Part shown: in pieces, positions 24,691 to 33,255 of the stretch | Position numbering within the stretch: position 1 is the first letter of the stretch | How the letters are laid out: every line of letters starts with the position of its first letter | Origin: an uncultured Corynebacterium sp. | GTDB taxonomy: Bacteria > Actinomycetota > Actinomycetes > Mycobacteriales > Mycobacteriaceae | Assembly (NCBI RefSeq): GCF_946998835.1 | Contig: NZ_CAMQAZ010000012.1 | Span: 6,576-70,575 of the forward strand | Direction of reading: 5' to 3' | Length of the DNA: 64,000 bases | Notes under the pieces: generated by a model | Told to the model about the DNA's origin: nothing | What the model saw: only the letters and a program-made list of their open reading frames with translations | Database searches by the model: none | Program-made: the position numbers and the translations under genes

Positions 24691-26025
24691 TTATCTCTTC
24701 TTCTTTTTCCCTCGCTTGGGGCGGTGCACGCGACCGCCAGCACGATTCTTTCCGCTTGACGACGAACCGCCGCGTCCTCGGTAACCGGCACCACTGCCGG
24801 TGCCTGCCGACTGATTTTGATCCCGACGGGCTCGGCGGGGACGTCGTGCCCCCAGCTCCTTGACAAACCGCGGCAGCCCTGGACCTGCACGCAGCTCCTC
24901 GGCTTCCACACCGGCTCCAGCCAGCAATTCACGGGCCTGATCAATCTGGCGGTCGCGCACAATCATCGCCACCGTGCCGGAAGCGCCCGCACGAGCAGTG
25001 CGCCCCGAGCGGTGAATATACGTCGCCGAGTCCCGCGGCGGATCTGCGTGGACAACCAAATCAAGAGCATCAATATCGATACCGCGAGCAGCCACATCCG
25101 TGGTGATCAGGACATTAATCTCCCCGTCGGTAAACGCCTTGAGGACCGCCCGGCGCGTCGCCTGGCCACGGTCGCCGTGGAGGAAACCAAAGTTGATGTC
25201 GTAGAACTGTAAAAACTTGGCCAGCTGCACAACGCGAGCCTTTGAATTGGCGAAGATGACGCACTGATTCTTACGGGATGCAATCCAGGCGACAACCTCG
25301 TCGGCTTCGTTGTTGTCCTCCACTCGCAGCAGCAGATGGCGCATGTTGCGCATGGTCAACCGAGATGCGGTGACCTTGTGCTTCGCAATTTCGGTGTCAC
25401 TTGTACGGCGATCGCGAATCAGGTTCGCGGCATCGTCGTTAATCGTGGCCGAAAAAACCATGCGCTGTGCCGCCTTGGGGCATGCGCGGACAAGGCCGAG
25501 AACATCGGGCAGAAAGCCCATGTCAGCAAGCATGTCCGCTTCATCAACGACGACAGTGAGGACGTGCTCAAGGCTGAGTACGCCGCGGCGGCGCAAATCG
25601 TGTGCGCGTCCCGGAGTGACCACGGCGATATCGACAGGGGCAGCAAGGAGCGTCTGCTGCTTGGCCACGGAGTCTCCGCCGACCAAGCTCAAGACACGTA
25701 GCCCGGCGGCGGCACCGATGTCAGCGAGGACGTCGGCAATCTGGTCTGCAAGTTCACGCGTCGGCGAGATGATTAGTGCACGCGGAAAACCAGGAAGTGC
25801 CGGAGAAGCATCATTGAGCAACGCGACCAGCGGAATACCGAACGCGAGCGTCTTTCCCGAGCCTGTGGGCGCCTGTGCGAGAACATCCTTGCCAGCGAAA
25901 GCATCTGGCAATGTCGCGACCTGTACGGCGGTAGGCGAAGTTATGTGCTGGGCACGCAGAATACTCACAATCGCTTCCGGCGTGCCCAACTGTCTGAAAT
26001 CACTGGACTCAGCAGGACGGGGCAT
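24691..26025 (-). CDS. DEAD/DEAH-box RNA helicase
   Basis: About 444 aa from ATG 26025. Q motif (TPEAIVSILRAQHITSPTAVQ), Walker A APTGSGKT, PTRELADQ, VVDEADMLADMGF, FSATI, RGIDIDALD and HRSGRTARAG are all present. The tail (from about 385) is Arg/Gly/Lys-rich, as in RNA-annealing DEAD proteins. A longer in-frame version starts at 26070, but a -10-like TATCCT 7 nt before ATG 26025 and the absence of a ribosome site favour a leaderless start at 26025. The likely role is mRNA or rRNA remodelling. Confidence 0.88.
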   Translation of the reverse strand: MPRPAESSDFRQLGTPEAIVSILRAQHITSPTAVQVATLPDAFAGKDVLAQAPTGSGKTLAFGIPLVALLNDASPALPGFPRALIISPTRELADQIADVLADIGAAAGLRVLSLVGGDSVAKQQTLLAAPVDIAVVTPGRAHDLRRRGVLSLEHVLTVVVDEADMLADMGFLPDVLGLVRACPKAAQRMVFSATINDDAANLIRDRRTSDTEIAKHKVTASRLTMRNMRHLLLRVEDNNEADEVVAWIASRKNQCVIFANSKARVVQLAKFLQFYDINFGFLHGDRGQATRRAVLKAFTDGEINVLITTDVAARGIDIDALDLVVHADPPRDSATYIHRSGRTARAGASGTVAMIVRDRQIDQARELLAGAGVEAEELRAGPGLPRFVKELGARRPRRARRDQNQSAGTGSGAGYRGRGGSSSSGKNRAGGRVHRPKRGKKKKR

Positions 26026-26032
26026 GTTTGTT

Positions 26033-26048
26033 AGGATACCGCTATCCT
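26033..26048 (-). promoter_or_regulatory. Leaderless promoter of the DEAD helicase with overlapping dyad
   Basis: On the minus strand TATCCT lies 7 nt before ATG 26025. It is one arm of the perfect inverted repeat AGGATA-CCGC-TATCCT (26033-26048), which could be an operator covering the -10. Confidence 0.45.
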
Positions 26049-26083
26049 CGGATTGCCATGTAATAGGCACGTCCGGGGAACAT

Positions 26084-26114
26084 GAAAATTACCAGCCGAA
26101 GAAAATTACCAACC
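26084..26114 (-). repeat. 17-bp-period duplication over the thiD stop
   Basis: Plus-strand GAAAATTACCAGCCGAA (26084-26100) is followed by GAAAATTACCAACC (26101-26114). The gene-side copy contains the thiD stop (TAA on the minus strand, 26106-26108). Confidence 0.8.
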
Positions 26115-27719
26115 GCGTCCAGGCTGGGCATAGGCCTCACGCTTAAGAACGGCGGCACGACGGAAGATGTTGCGGATGGTCTTCAGTTCCGCCTCGCTAG
26201 CCTTCGACATATTCTCCTCTAGAACCTCGAGCGCCTGCTTAACGCTGTCGACAAAAGCCGGGTCAGAATACATCCCAACCCAATCCGCAATCTTGGAGTC
26301 CTCGTCGACGAGGGATTTGCCCTGAGCATTCAACTCGGCCGAGATCCACATTTCGGCGACGATACTTGTCACGGCAATCCGATATGGATTGAAGGCACTA
26401 CAGGAAGTGTGCATATCCAATAGAAGTTGGGTAATTGTTGTCGGCTCGATGTCTTCGAGTGTCGAAGAGGCCTCTTCCAGTGTGTTATTACTCAACTCCA
26501 ACGCGCGCACAAGAGCTTCCTGTGCGACTGATGACCACAGAACCTGCTCCTTCGGGCACGATGCCTTAGTGGCCAGATGCGAAAGAACTGGGAAGATTTG
26601 CTGCAGGTACCAGGCTTCTTGAGCCACAAAAAATCTGGTGTCTTCAGAAGAAAGATCACCGCGGAGCAGCGAATGCACACTAAACATGTCGCCGATTTCG
26701 GCAATGATGTCTTCGAGGTCACGCCACAACATGGAAGTAAAGGGGCCAACCGGAGCTAGCTCCGGTGAGTTGCCGAAGAACGATTTCGCCTCCTCCATCG
26801 ACTGTTCAATCTCGTTGGCATCAAAGCTGCCCTGGGCAACATTGGAATTCAGCCGGACCGGCAGCATCCGACGAAGCGCGACCCTTTCCAAACGACGAGC
26901 GCGGTGACCATGATCAATGGGGCCGTGGCCCTGGCCGACATGGAGGTCATCGGCAAAGCGGATGGACTCACTGAGCCAACGAGTAGTCCAGTGAAGTGCG
27001 TCATCAACCGCAGAGCCGCCACCGATCCGTGTAGCCAGAGCAGCGGACAGCGAACAGCCCGTGCCGTGGGTGTTTTCGGTGTGAATACGGGGAGAAGAGT
27101 TGAAAGAAACCTGGCCATCGGGGAAGGCCACGGCATTTCCCGCTTCATCGCCGCTCAAGTGACCGGTCTTCGCAATCACGATGACATCGTTCTTCTGCGC
27201 GAAATCCAACGCTTGCTCGATGAGCTCATCGAGGTCACTGGCCTCCGGGACGTCGGCAAGCAGCGCCAGTTCGGGAACGTTCGGCGTGATGACGGTGGCC
27301 TCGGCGACCAAGTCGCGCATCGCGCCCATGGCATCTTCGTCGAGCAGACGGTCACCGGAGGTGGCGACCATAACCGGATCGAGAACGACCACGGCTGGTT
27401 CGGTCTCCTGAACCCAGTTAGTGACGGCCCGTGTGAGCGCGCGTGAGCCCAACATGCCAATCTTCACCGCGTCGATGGTGACGTCCTCGGTTACTGCAGC
27501 CAGCTGCTCAACGAGGAAGTCAACAGGTGGGGTGTGGACGGCGCGCACGCCCACGGTGTTCTGAGATACCAATGCAGTGACCACGCCCATGCCGTAACCG
27601 CCGGCGGCGGCGATGGACTTCAAATCGGCGTGTATGCCAGCTCCACCCGTCGGATCCGTGCCAGCGATGGAAAGAACGCGTGGCACAAAATCAAGGTGTG
27701 CTTTCTTTGAAAACGGCAT
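26106..27719 (-). CDS. thiD: HMP/HMP-P kinase ThiD fused to a TenA-like domain
   Basis: 537 aa. Residues about 8-270 are ThiD (SIAGTDPTGGAGIHADLK, KIGMLGS, VVLDPVMVATSGDRLL, HGTGCSLSAALA), which phosphorylates hydroxymethylpyrimidine twice in thiamine synthesis. The remaining about 260 residues are all-helical and resemble TenA/THI-4 thiaminase-II-type domains, though diverged, so salvage activity is uncertain. ATG 27719 is used because the longer version begins with a TTG at 27740 without support. No TPP riboswitch is visible in the 62 bp upstream. Confidence 0.88.
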   Translation of the reverse strand: MPFSKKAHLDFVPRVLSIAGTDPTGGAGIHADLKSIAAAGGYGMGVVTALVSQNTVGVRAVHTPPVDFLVEQLAAVTEDVTIDAVKIGMLGSRALTRAVTNWVQETEPAVVVLDPVMVATSGDRLLDEDAMGAMRDLVAEATVITPNVPELALLADVPEASDLDELIEQALDFAQKNDVIVIAKTGHLSGDEAGNAVAFPDGQVSFNSSPRIHTENTHGTGCSLSAALATRIGGGSAVDDALHWTTRWLSESIRFADDLHVGQGHGPIDHGHRARRLERVALRRMLPVRLNSNVAQGSFDANEIEQSMEEAKSFFGNSPELAPVGPFTSMLWRDLEDIIAEIGDMFSVHSLLRGDLSSEDTRFFVAQEAWYLQQIFPVLSHLATKASCPKEQVLWSSVAQEALVRALELSNNTLEEASSTLEDIEPTTITQLLLDMHTSCSAFNPYRIAVTSIVAEMWISAELNAQGKSLVDEDSKIADWVGMYSDPAFVDSVKQALEVLEENMSKASEAELKTIRNIFRRAAVLKREAYAQPGRGW

Positions 27720-27781
27720 TTCAGAACTCTCTAACTTCAAAAGTGAGAAGCGACAATATTTGGGCCCTAGGTTTCTAAGGC

Positions 27782-29224
27782 TTACGCCTCAATCTCGGAG
27801 CGGTCGCCCGACCAGAGGGTGTGGAAAGCTCCCTCGCGGTCAACGCGCTGGTAGGTGTGCGCACCAAAGAAGTCACGCTGCCCTTGAACCAGGGCCGCCG
27901 GCAGACGCTCCGCACGCAAGCCGTCGTAGTACGCCAGCGAAGACGAGAACACCGGAGCCGGAATACCCATCTGCGCCGCGGTGACAACAACATCGCGCCA
28001 TGCGTCGAGGCACTCAGTGACCTGGTCCCGGAAGTACTCATCAAGCACCAGAGCCGGAAGCTCCGGATTGCGATCGTATGCTTCCTTGATGCGGTTTAGG
28101 AACTGTGCACGAATGATGCAGCCACCGCGCCAGATGGTTGCCAGTGCACCGCGGTCAATCTCCCAGCCGTATTCCTTGGCGCCAGCGTTAATCTCATCAA
28201 AGCCCTGCGAGTACGCAATAATTTTGGAAGCGTAGAGAGCCTTACGCACACGCTCCACAAATGCATCGCGATCCTCCGGGGCCTTGGCCAGGCTTCCCGA
28301 CGGCAGGTCGCGTGCAGCCTCACGCTGAGCAAGAGAGGACGACAGTGCGCGAGCGAACACGGCTTCGCCAATACCCGTGACCGGAATACCCAAGTCCAAA
28401 GCGGCCTTCACCGTCCAACGGCCGGTGCCCTTCTGACCAGCGGCATCTACGATGACATCCACCAGCGGCTTGCCGGTTTTCTCATCGACCTGAGAGAGAA
28501 CCTCAGCGGTAATCTCCACCAAGTAGGAGTCCAGGTCGCCCTCGTTCCACTCGCGGAAGATGTCCGCAATCTCGGCAGGGGTGAGGCCTGCGGCCTCGCG
28601 CAGGAGGTGGTAGGCCTCGCCGATAACCTGCATATCCGCGTACTCGATGCCGTTGTGGACCATCTTCACAAAGTGGCCAGCGCCATCGGAAGAAATGTGA
28701 GTACAGCACGGAACGCCGTCAACGTGAGCGGAGATGGACTCCAGCAGCGGGCCGAGGGACTCGTAGGACTCCTTCGTGCCGCCCGGCATGATGGACGGAC
28801 CGGTCAGAGCGCCTTCCTCGCCACCGGAAATGCCAGTGCCGACGTAGTGCAGGCCACGGGCGCGGATAGCCTTTTCACGACGGATGGTGTCCGTGTAGAG
28901 GGAGTTGCCACCATCAATGATGATGTCGCCGGGCTCCATCGCGTCGGCAAGCTGATCGATGACCGCGTCAGTTGCGGCACCTGCCTGAACCATAATCAGA
29001 GCACGACGCGGGCGCTCGAGCGAAGCGACGAACTCCTCAATGGTCTCGGATGGGATGAATGCGCCTTCATCGCCGTGATCGGCGATCAGAGCGCGAGTTT
29101 TCTCCGGGCTGCGGTTGTACACGGCAACGGTGTGGCCCTTGTGAGCGAAGTTGCGTGCGATATTCGAGCCCATGACGGCGAGCCCGACGACACCAATTTG
29201 TGCGAGTTCATTGTTATCGGTCAT
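27782..29224 (-). CDS. gnd: 6-phosphogluconate dehydrogenase, decarboxylating
   Basis: 480 aa, the long (non-Gnd2) form. It converts 6-phosphogluconate and NADP+ to ribulose 5-phosphate, CO2 and NADPH in the pentose phosphate pathway. The Rossmann segment GLAVMGSNIARN lies near residue 12; DGGNS, ISGGEEGALTGPSIMPGG (substrate loop) and catalytic KMVHNGIEY are intact. ATG 29224 follows GGTGGG; an upstream ATG at 29233 adds three residues. Between its stop and thiD only 62 bp remain, with no clear terminator. Confidence 0.97.
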   Translation of the reverse strand: MTDNNELAQIGVVGLAVMGSNIARNFAHKGHTVAVYNRSPEKTRALIADHGDEGAFIPSETIEEFVASLERPRRALIMVQAGAATDAVIDQLADAMEPGDIIIDGGNSLYTDTIRREKAIRARGLHYVGTGISGGEEGALTGPSIMPGGTKESYESLGPLLESISAHVDGVPCCTHISSDGAGHFVKMVHNGIEYADMQVIGEAYHLLREAAGLTPAEIADIFREWNEGDLDSYLVEITAEVLSQVDEKTGKPLVDVIVDAAGQKGTGRWTVKAALDLGIPVTGIGEAVFARALSSSLAQREAARDLPSGSLAKAPEDRDAFVERVRKALYASKIIAYSQGFDEINAGAKEYGWEIDRGALATIWRGGCIIRAQFLNRIKEAYDRNPELPALVLDEYFRDQVTECLDAWRDVVVTAAQMGIPAPVFSSSLAYYDGLRAERLPAALVQGQRDFFGAHTYQRVDREGAFHTLWSGDRSEIEA

Positions 29225-29329
29225 GCCCACCATATTAAAGCCTGGTCCGGATTCGGTGTATCAGAGAGCCAGAAATTGCCGCTGCTTTTCATGCTAAAAC
29301 TGCCACGAACGATAGTGCGAACTGGCACA

Positions 29330-29938
29330 ATGTGTGACATGACTAACGAGACTTTTGCGAATAATGGCAGTTCACAGGACTCTAGCTCCACAGCCTCCAC
29401 AGCCTCCACAGCCTCCACAGCCTCCGAGGCTTCCGCCGCCGAAGCGGCCAAGATGAAGGGGCTGCGCAAGTACATGGCGCTGGTGACAAAGGCGAGTCAG
29501 GAAGCGCTGAACGGCGAAGAGCTAGCTGTTTTTAATGGCACGTTAGACGATAAGGCAATCGGTGGTCTGGATACTTTGCTGGGCACGAAGTTTGTCCATG
29601 TTGGGCCGGAGCGAATTCAGCTGGAGCTGGAGGTTGGAGCCAGCCACCTGCAGCCGTGGGGGCTGGCAAACGGAGGTATTTACTGCTCGCTGGGTGAGAC
29701 TGCTGGCTCACTTGCCGGTTTCGTTGCCTGCGGTGCGAAGAAGCCGGTCGTTGGTGTGAATAACAACACCGATTTTTACCGCTCAGCTCGCGCTGGCGAG
29801 GTAATCGTTACCACGGCCGAGCCAGAATACTTGGGGCGCACCATGCAACTGTGGCGCATTGAACACACCCGCAAGGCAGATGAAAAACTGCTGGCCCGCA
29901 CCAACCTACGAATTGCGGTACTCGACAAGTCTCTTTAG
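29330..29938 (+). CDS. PaaI-family hotdog thioesterase
   Basis: About 202 aa. After a Ser/Thr/Ala-rich leader (residues about 12-42) comes a hotdog domain (about 85-200) with LQPWGLANGGIYCSLGETAGS, corresponding to the catalytic HGG...E region (here N-G-G), and VVGVNNNTDFYRSARAG. Members hydrolyse acyl- or phenylacetyl-CoA thioesters. Start uncertain: ATG 29330 or 29339; GATAGT 13 bp before 29330 suggests a nearly leaderless transcript. Four perfect 9-bp repeats encode STA units in the leader. Divergent from gnd. Confidence 0.82.
   Translation: MCDMTNETFANNGSSQDSSSTASTASTASTASEASAAEAAKMKGLRKYMALVTKASQEALNGEELAVFNGTLDDKAIGGLDTLLGTKFVHVGPERIQLELEVGASHLQPWGLANGGIYCSLGETAGSLAGFVACGAKKPVVGVNNNTDFYRSARAGEVIVTTAEPEYLGRTMQLWRIEHTRKADEKLLARTNLRIAVLDKSL
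29387..29422 (+). repeat. In-frame 9-bp microsatellite (4 copies)
   Basis: TCCACAGCC repeated four times without mismatch, encoding Ser-Thr-Ala units in the N-terminal region of the thioesterase. Copy-number change would keep the frame. Confidence 0.9.
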
Positions 29939-29987
29939 GGCAGGTCGCTGTAGCAAGTCGTTCAAGGCGGTAACGGGCCAGATAGGG

Positions 29988-30043
29988 AACTCGCAGGCGG
30001 TTAACCTTGGTTAGCTGTTTTCTAACCTAGCCACCTGCAAGTT
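29988..30043. terminator. Bidirectional terminator between thioesterase and ndh
   Basis: Outer arms AACTCGCAGG and CCTGCAAGTT flank an inner stem GGTTAG-CTGTTTT-CTAACC. It lies between the convergent thioesterase and ndh genes. Confidence 0.75.
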
Positions 30044-30045
30044 AA

Positions 30046-31467
30046 CTACTTGTTCTTATTTGCGCGGTGCTCGCGACGGGTGTCACGAACCTCCAGCGGC
30101 AAATCCTGCTCAGCCTTGCCTTCATTGAGCTCGGCCAAACGGTCGATAGCGTTGCGTGCGTACATCTGCTGGCGGGTGGAAACCATCTGCCAACGGTTGC
30201 GGTCCAGAACATTCAGACCCCAGCTGACGCAGGAGACGAGACGGTTGCGGAAGCCCACCAGGAACATCAGGTGGACAGCCAGCCACAGGACCCAGCCGAT
30301 GAAGCCGGAGACCTCAACCTTGCCCATCTTCGCCACTGCCGAGAAGCGGGAGACGGTGGCCATGGAGCCCTTGTCGAAGTACTCGAATGGCTGGCGCTCC
30401 GCGACATCGCGGCCGTCTGCCTCGGCAGCAATGTTGTCAGCGACATACTCGCCGCCCTGAATAGCAACCTGAGCAACACCCGGCAGGTTCTCGCGGTTGG
30501 ACATATCGCCCACGACGTAGACGTTCTTGCAGTCACCAGCTGTCATGTCCTCGTTGACAATGACACGGCCAGCGCGGTCAGTCTCGGCACCAGTCTGCTC
30601 GGCAATCATCTTGCCCAGAGGGGAGGCGGACACACCAGCGGACCAAATCTTGCAGAACGACGGGATGAACTCTTCGGTTTCATCCTTCATATTCTTGTAG
30701 GTGACGCCCTCTTCGTTGACGTCGGTCACCATCGCGCCCAGCTTGACGATGACACCCATCTTCTCCAAGGACTTCTGAGCCTTACGGCCCAGACGCTTGC
30801 CGAACGGCGGCAGAACCTGCGGTGCGCCGTCGAGCAACACGACACGTGCAGCGTGCGGGTTGTAGCTGCGGTAAGACGATGCGAGGGTGCGGTTAGCCAG
30901 CTCGGCCAGCTGACCAGCAAGCTCAACACCGGTCGGGCCAGCACCGACGACCACGAAGGTCAGCAGACGCTCGCGCTCAGCCGGATCGTCGGTCAGCTCG
31001 GCGCGCTCGAATGCGCCAATGATACGAGCGCGAATCTCGAGTGCATCGTCGATGTTCTTCATGCCCGGAGCAAACTCGGCAAAGTGATCATTGCCGAAGT
31101 AGGACTGGCCAGCGCCAGCGGCGACCAGGAGGTGGTCGTATTCCCACTTGGAAGTCTGGTGACTCAGTTCCGAAGTCACAATCTGCTTTTCGACGTCGAT
31201 GTCGGTGACATCGCCCTTGACAACACGAACGTTCTGAACACCGTCGAAGATGGTGCGAGTAGACGGAGCAATTTCACCCGAGGATAGGATGCCCGTTGCT
31301 ACCTGGTAGAGCAGCGGCTGGAACAGGTGGTGGTTAGTGCGGTCGATGAGAGTGACGTCGACCTCGGCGTCCTGCAACTTCTTCGCCGCGAACAAGCCAC
31401 CGAAACCCGAACCGATGACGACCACGTGCGGACGTCCGGAATGCGGGCGGTACGGAGTCTCGGTCAT
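30046..31467 (-). CDS. ndh: Type II NADH dehydrogenase (NDH-2)
   Basis: 473 aa flavoprotein that passes electrons from NADH to menaquinone without pumping protons, on the inner face of the membrane. FAD-binding VVVIGSGFGGLFAAKKL is at the N-terminus, NADH-binding FVVVGAGPTGVELAGQL near 170, and the C-terminal FAD segment VYVVGDMS near 305. A hydrophobic stretch near 385-410 (GWVLWLAVHLMFLVG) fits the membrane-association region. AGGAGAAATTAC before ATG 31467 decides the start. Confidence 0.96.
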   Translation of the reverse strand: MTETPYRPHSGRPHVVVIGSGFGGLFAAKKLQDAEVDVTLIDRTNHHLFQPLLYQVATGILSSGEIAPSTRTIFDGVQNVRVVKGDVTDIDVEKQIVTSELSHQTSKWEYDHLLVAAGAGQSYFGNDHFAEFAPGMKNIDDALEIRARIIGAFERAELTDDPAERERLLTFVVVGAGPTGVELAGQLAELANRTLASSYRSYNPHAARVVLLDGAPQVLPPFGKRLGRKAQKSLEKMGVIVKLGAMVTDVNEEGVTYKNMKDETEEFIPSFCKIWSAGVSASPLGKMIAEQTGAETDRAGRVIVNEDMTAGDCKNVYVVGDMSNRENLPGVAQVAIQGGEYVADNIAAEADGRDVAERQPFEYFDKGSMATVSRFSAVAKMGKVEVSGFIGWVLWLAVHLMFLVGFRNRLVSCVSWGLNVLDRNRWQMVSTRQQMYARNAIDRLAELNEGKAEQDLPLEVRDTRREHRANKNK

Positions 31468-31654
31468 GTAATTTCTCCTCACAGACTTTTAAAGTTCTCG
31501 AAGTTTTGATTCGGCTTTTAGCCGGCAAGCCACAATAGTAATCCTCTCGGTGCGCCACCGCCTATTCTGGGTCTGTGCGCGGTAGGCTGCGAGGACAAAC
31601 TCAGTTCGTTATTCGTACCTTTACGCGGCGCGATTGTTAGGAGGCTCGGGCAGG

Positions 31655-33109
31655 GTGAATTCGGCAAGCCGGCAGGCAATTGACGCAGAGCGATGGCCTC
31701 GGGTTGCGCGTATTCCAGAGGGGCGTTTCTTGACGAAACGTGCTGAAGTGATGGAGCGCTCTTTCGAGCGGCTCTGCCAGAATAACGGCATTGAACTGGT
31801 TGAATCCGGTGAGTTTGTCGGGGAGTCTTTCATTACTCGGTCGACGAGTGATGCCGATTTGGCCATCGATGGTGTCGGTGGCATCAGCTCCAGCAGTGGC
31901 AGTGAATCCTCCGACGATTCTGGTTCATTGCGTCCAGTCGTTTTCAGCGTCATTGATCCAGTTTTTTATTCTCGACTGGCTGATTCGGAATGGCTCGGAT
32001 TGGGGGAGGCCTATCTCGCGGGTGAGTGGTCCAGCGATGATTTGCCAGAGCTTCTCAGCCGTTTGCTCTGTGCGGAGTTGGATATTGCCTCGTTGGGGCC
32101 GCTAGCACGGAGCCTTATGAAGGTTGCGCGTTCGCGTCCGCGCCTCGATGGGCCGGATATGGCGGGCGAGTTGCCGACCTCACTGCTGGAGCTCTATGCC
32201 GGCGAACTGTTGATGGGTGGTTCTGGCCTGTTCGCTTCCGGGGTGCGAACGTCGTCGCGTGAACAGATTCCCAACTATGTCCGCGGCGCAGGAAAGGGTG
32301 GAGTACCTTCTCATTGGTCAGTTGATGTCACCTATATTGATGCGCCGAAGTCAGTTACGCGCGCCGATCTCTTGAATGCGCAGGTGCGCAGTATCGAGCA
32401 CCTGCTCGACCTTGCTCGCGTGCGGGCGGGCGACCGCGTTGCAGAATGGCCCTCGGCTGGCGGAGAAATTGCTCTTCGAGCTGCCGAAAGAGGAGCGGGT
32501 GCAGAGGTCATTACGGTCTCTGATGACCATACCGAGACGGTGACAGAGCGGGTAGAAAAGTCCGGTTTGCGAGGTGCGGTCGACGTAATCCAGATGGATC
32601 GCAACATTCCGTCGCCACGCGAATTCGAATCCGACTTCGAGGCGGTCATCAACGTCGGGCGCTTGGAGACCTTCGGCCGTGCAGGTGCGCTGCGGTGGCT
32701 GAAGAGTGCCGAGCGTCTGCTCGTCGATCGCGGCACCATTGTCGTCCAAATGGTTGTAGCCACGGACAAGTTCGATTCGCTTGCCGAGCGGAGCTTGGAC
32801 CTCGTACGCGCCTACGTATGGCCGCAGTTACAGCTTTTCACCATGGAGGAGCTGCGCAAAATGGTCGACCGAGAAACTGGCTTGCGCATTGCAGCAGAGG
32901 AGTACATTCCGACGCATTTCGCGACGACACTACAGCTCCAACGCGATCTCTTCGCAGCTCATGCGCGTGAAGCCGCTGGCATTGGCTACGACCGAGTGTT
33001 CCGGAGGCTGTGGAATTACTACCTGTCGCTGTTTGAAGCGCTTGTGCGTGCAGAAAAAGTCACGCTCGTTCAGGTCGAACTCGTGCACGCGCCGCGTAGG
33101 CCTCATTAG
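31655..33109 (+). CDS. Cfa-like class I SAM methyltransferase-fold protein, degenerate motif I
   Basis: 484 aa. The layout matches cyclopropane-fatty-acid/mycolic-acid synthase relatives: an N-terminal SCP2/lipid-binding-like region (about 25-170, VIDPVFYSRLADSEWLGLGEAYLAGEW) and a C-terminal Rossmann-like region (about 230-475). The SAM motif I is abnormal: AEWPSAGGE stands where E-x-G-x-G-x-G is expected, and the EMxEHVG-type catalytic segment is VGRLETFG. It may be catalytically dead or bind another ligand. GTG 31655 is chosen for AGGAGG 10 nt upstream. Confidence 0.7.
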   Translation: MNSASRQAIDAERWPRVARIPEGRFLTKRAEVMERSFERLCQNNGIELVESGEFVGESFITRSTSDADLAIDGVGGISSSSGSESSDDSGSLRPVVFSVIDPVFYSRLADSEWLGLGEAYLAGEWSSDDLPELLSRLLCAELDIASLGPLARSLMKVARSRPRLDGPDMAGELPTSLLELYAGELLMGGSGLFASGVRTSSREQIPNYVRGAGKGGVPSHWSVDVTYIDAPKSVTRADLLNAQVRSIEHLLDLARVRAGDRVAEWPSAGGEIALRAAERGAGAEVITVSDDHTETVTERVEKSGLRGAVDVIQMDRNIPSPREFESDFEAVINVGRLETFGRAGALRWLKSAERLLVDRGTIVVQMVVATDKFDSLAERSLDLVRAYVWPQLQLFTMEELRKMVDRETGLRIAAEEYIPTHFATTLQLQRDLFAAHAREAAGIGYDRVFRRLWNYYLSLFEALVRAEKVTLVQVELVHAPRRPH

Positions 33110-33117
33110 TAGTCGGT

Positions 33118-33173
33118 CCTAGGGGTGGTGGAGGACCCCACTAGGGATATTTCTCTAAATAAATATCCCTAGT
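33118..33173 (+). terminator. Terminator with a competing upstream hairpin
   Basis: The main hairpin ACTAGGGATATTT (33140-33152) with AAATATCCCTAGT (33161-33173) is a perfect 13-bp stem after the Cfa-like gene. An alternative hairpin pairs CCTAGGGG (33118-33125) with CCCC-A-CTAGG (33136-33145). Both use 33141-33145, so they exclude each other. Confidence 0.7.
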
Positions 33174-33255
33174 TAATTAAGGTTCGCAAAAATTTATGAC
33201 GTTTTTTTAGGCAAAACCACCACGGCGTATGTGGTTAGGGTCTAAAAACGAAACT

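Noticed and set aside
27720..27781. TPP riboswitch upstream of thiD
   Set aside because: The gap to gnd is only 62 bp and has no THI-box sequence.
28607..29329. N-terminal extension of the thioesterase reading frame
   Set aside because: The frame stays open through the antisense of gnd, but the protein begins after the gnd promoter at 29330 or 29339.
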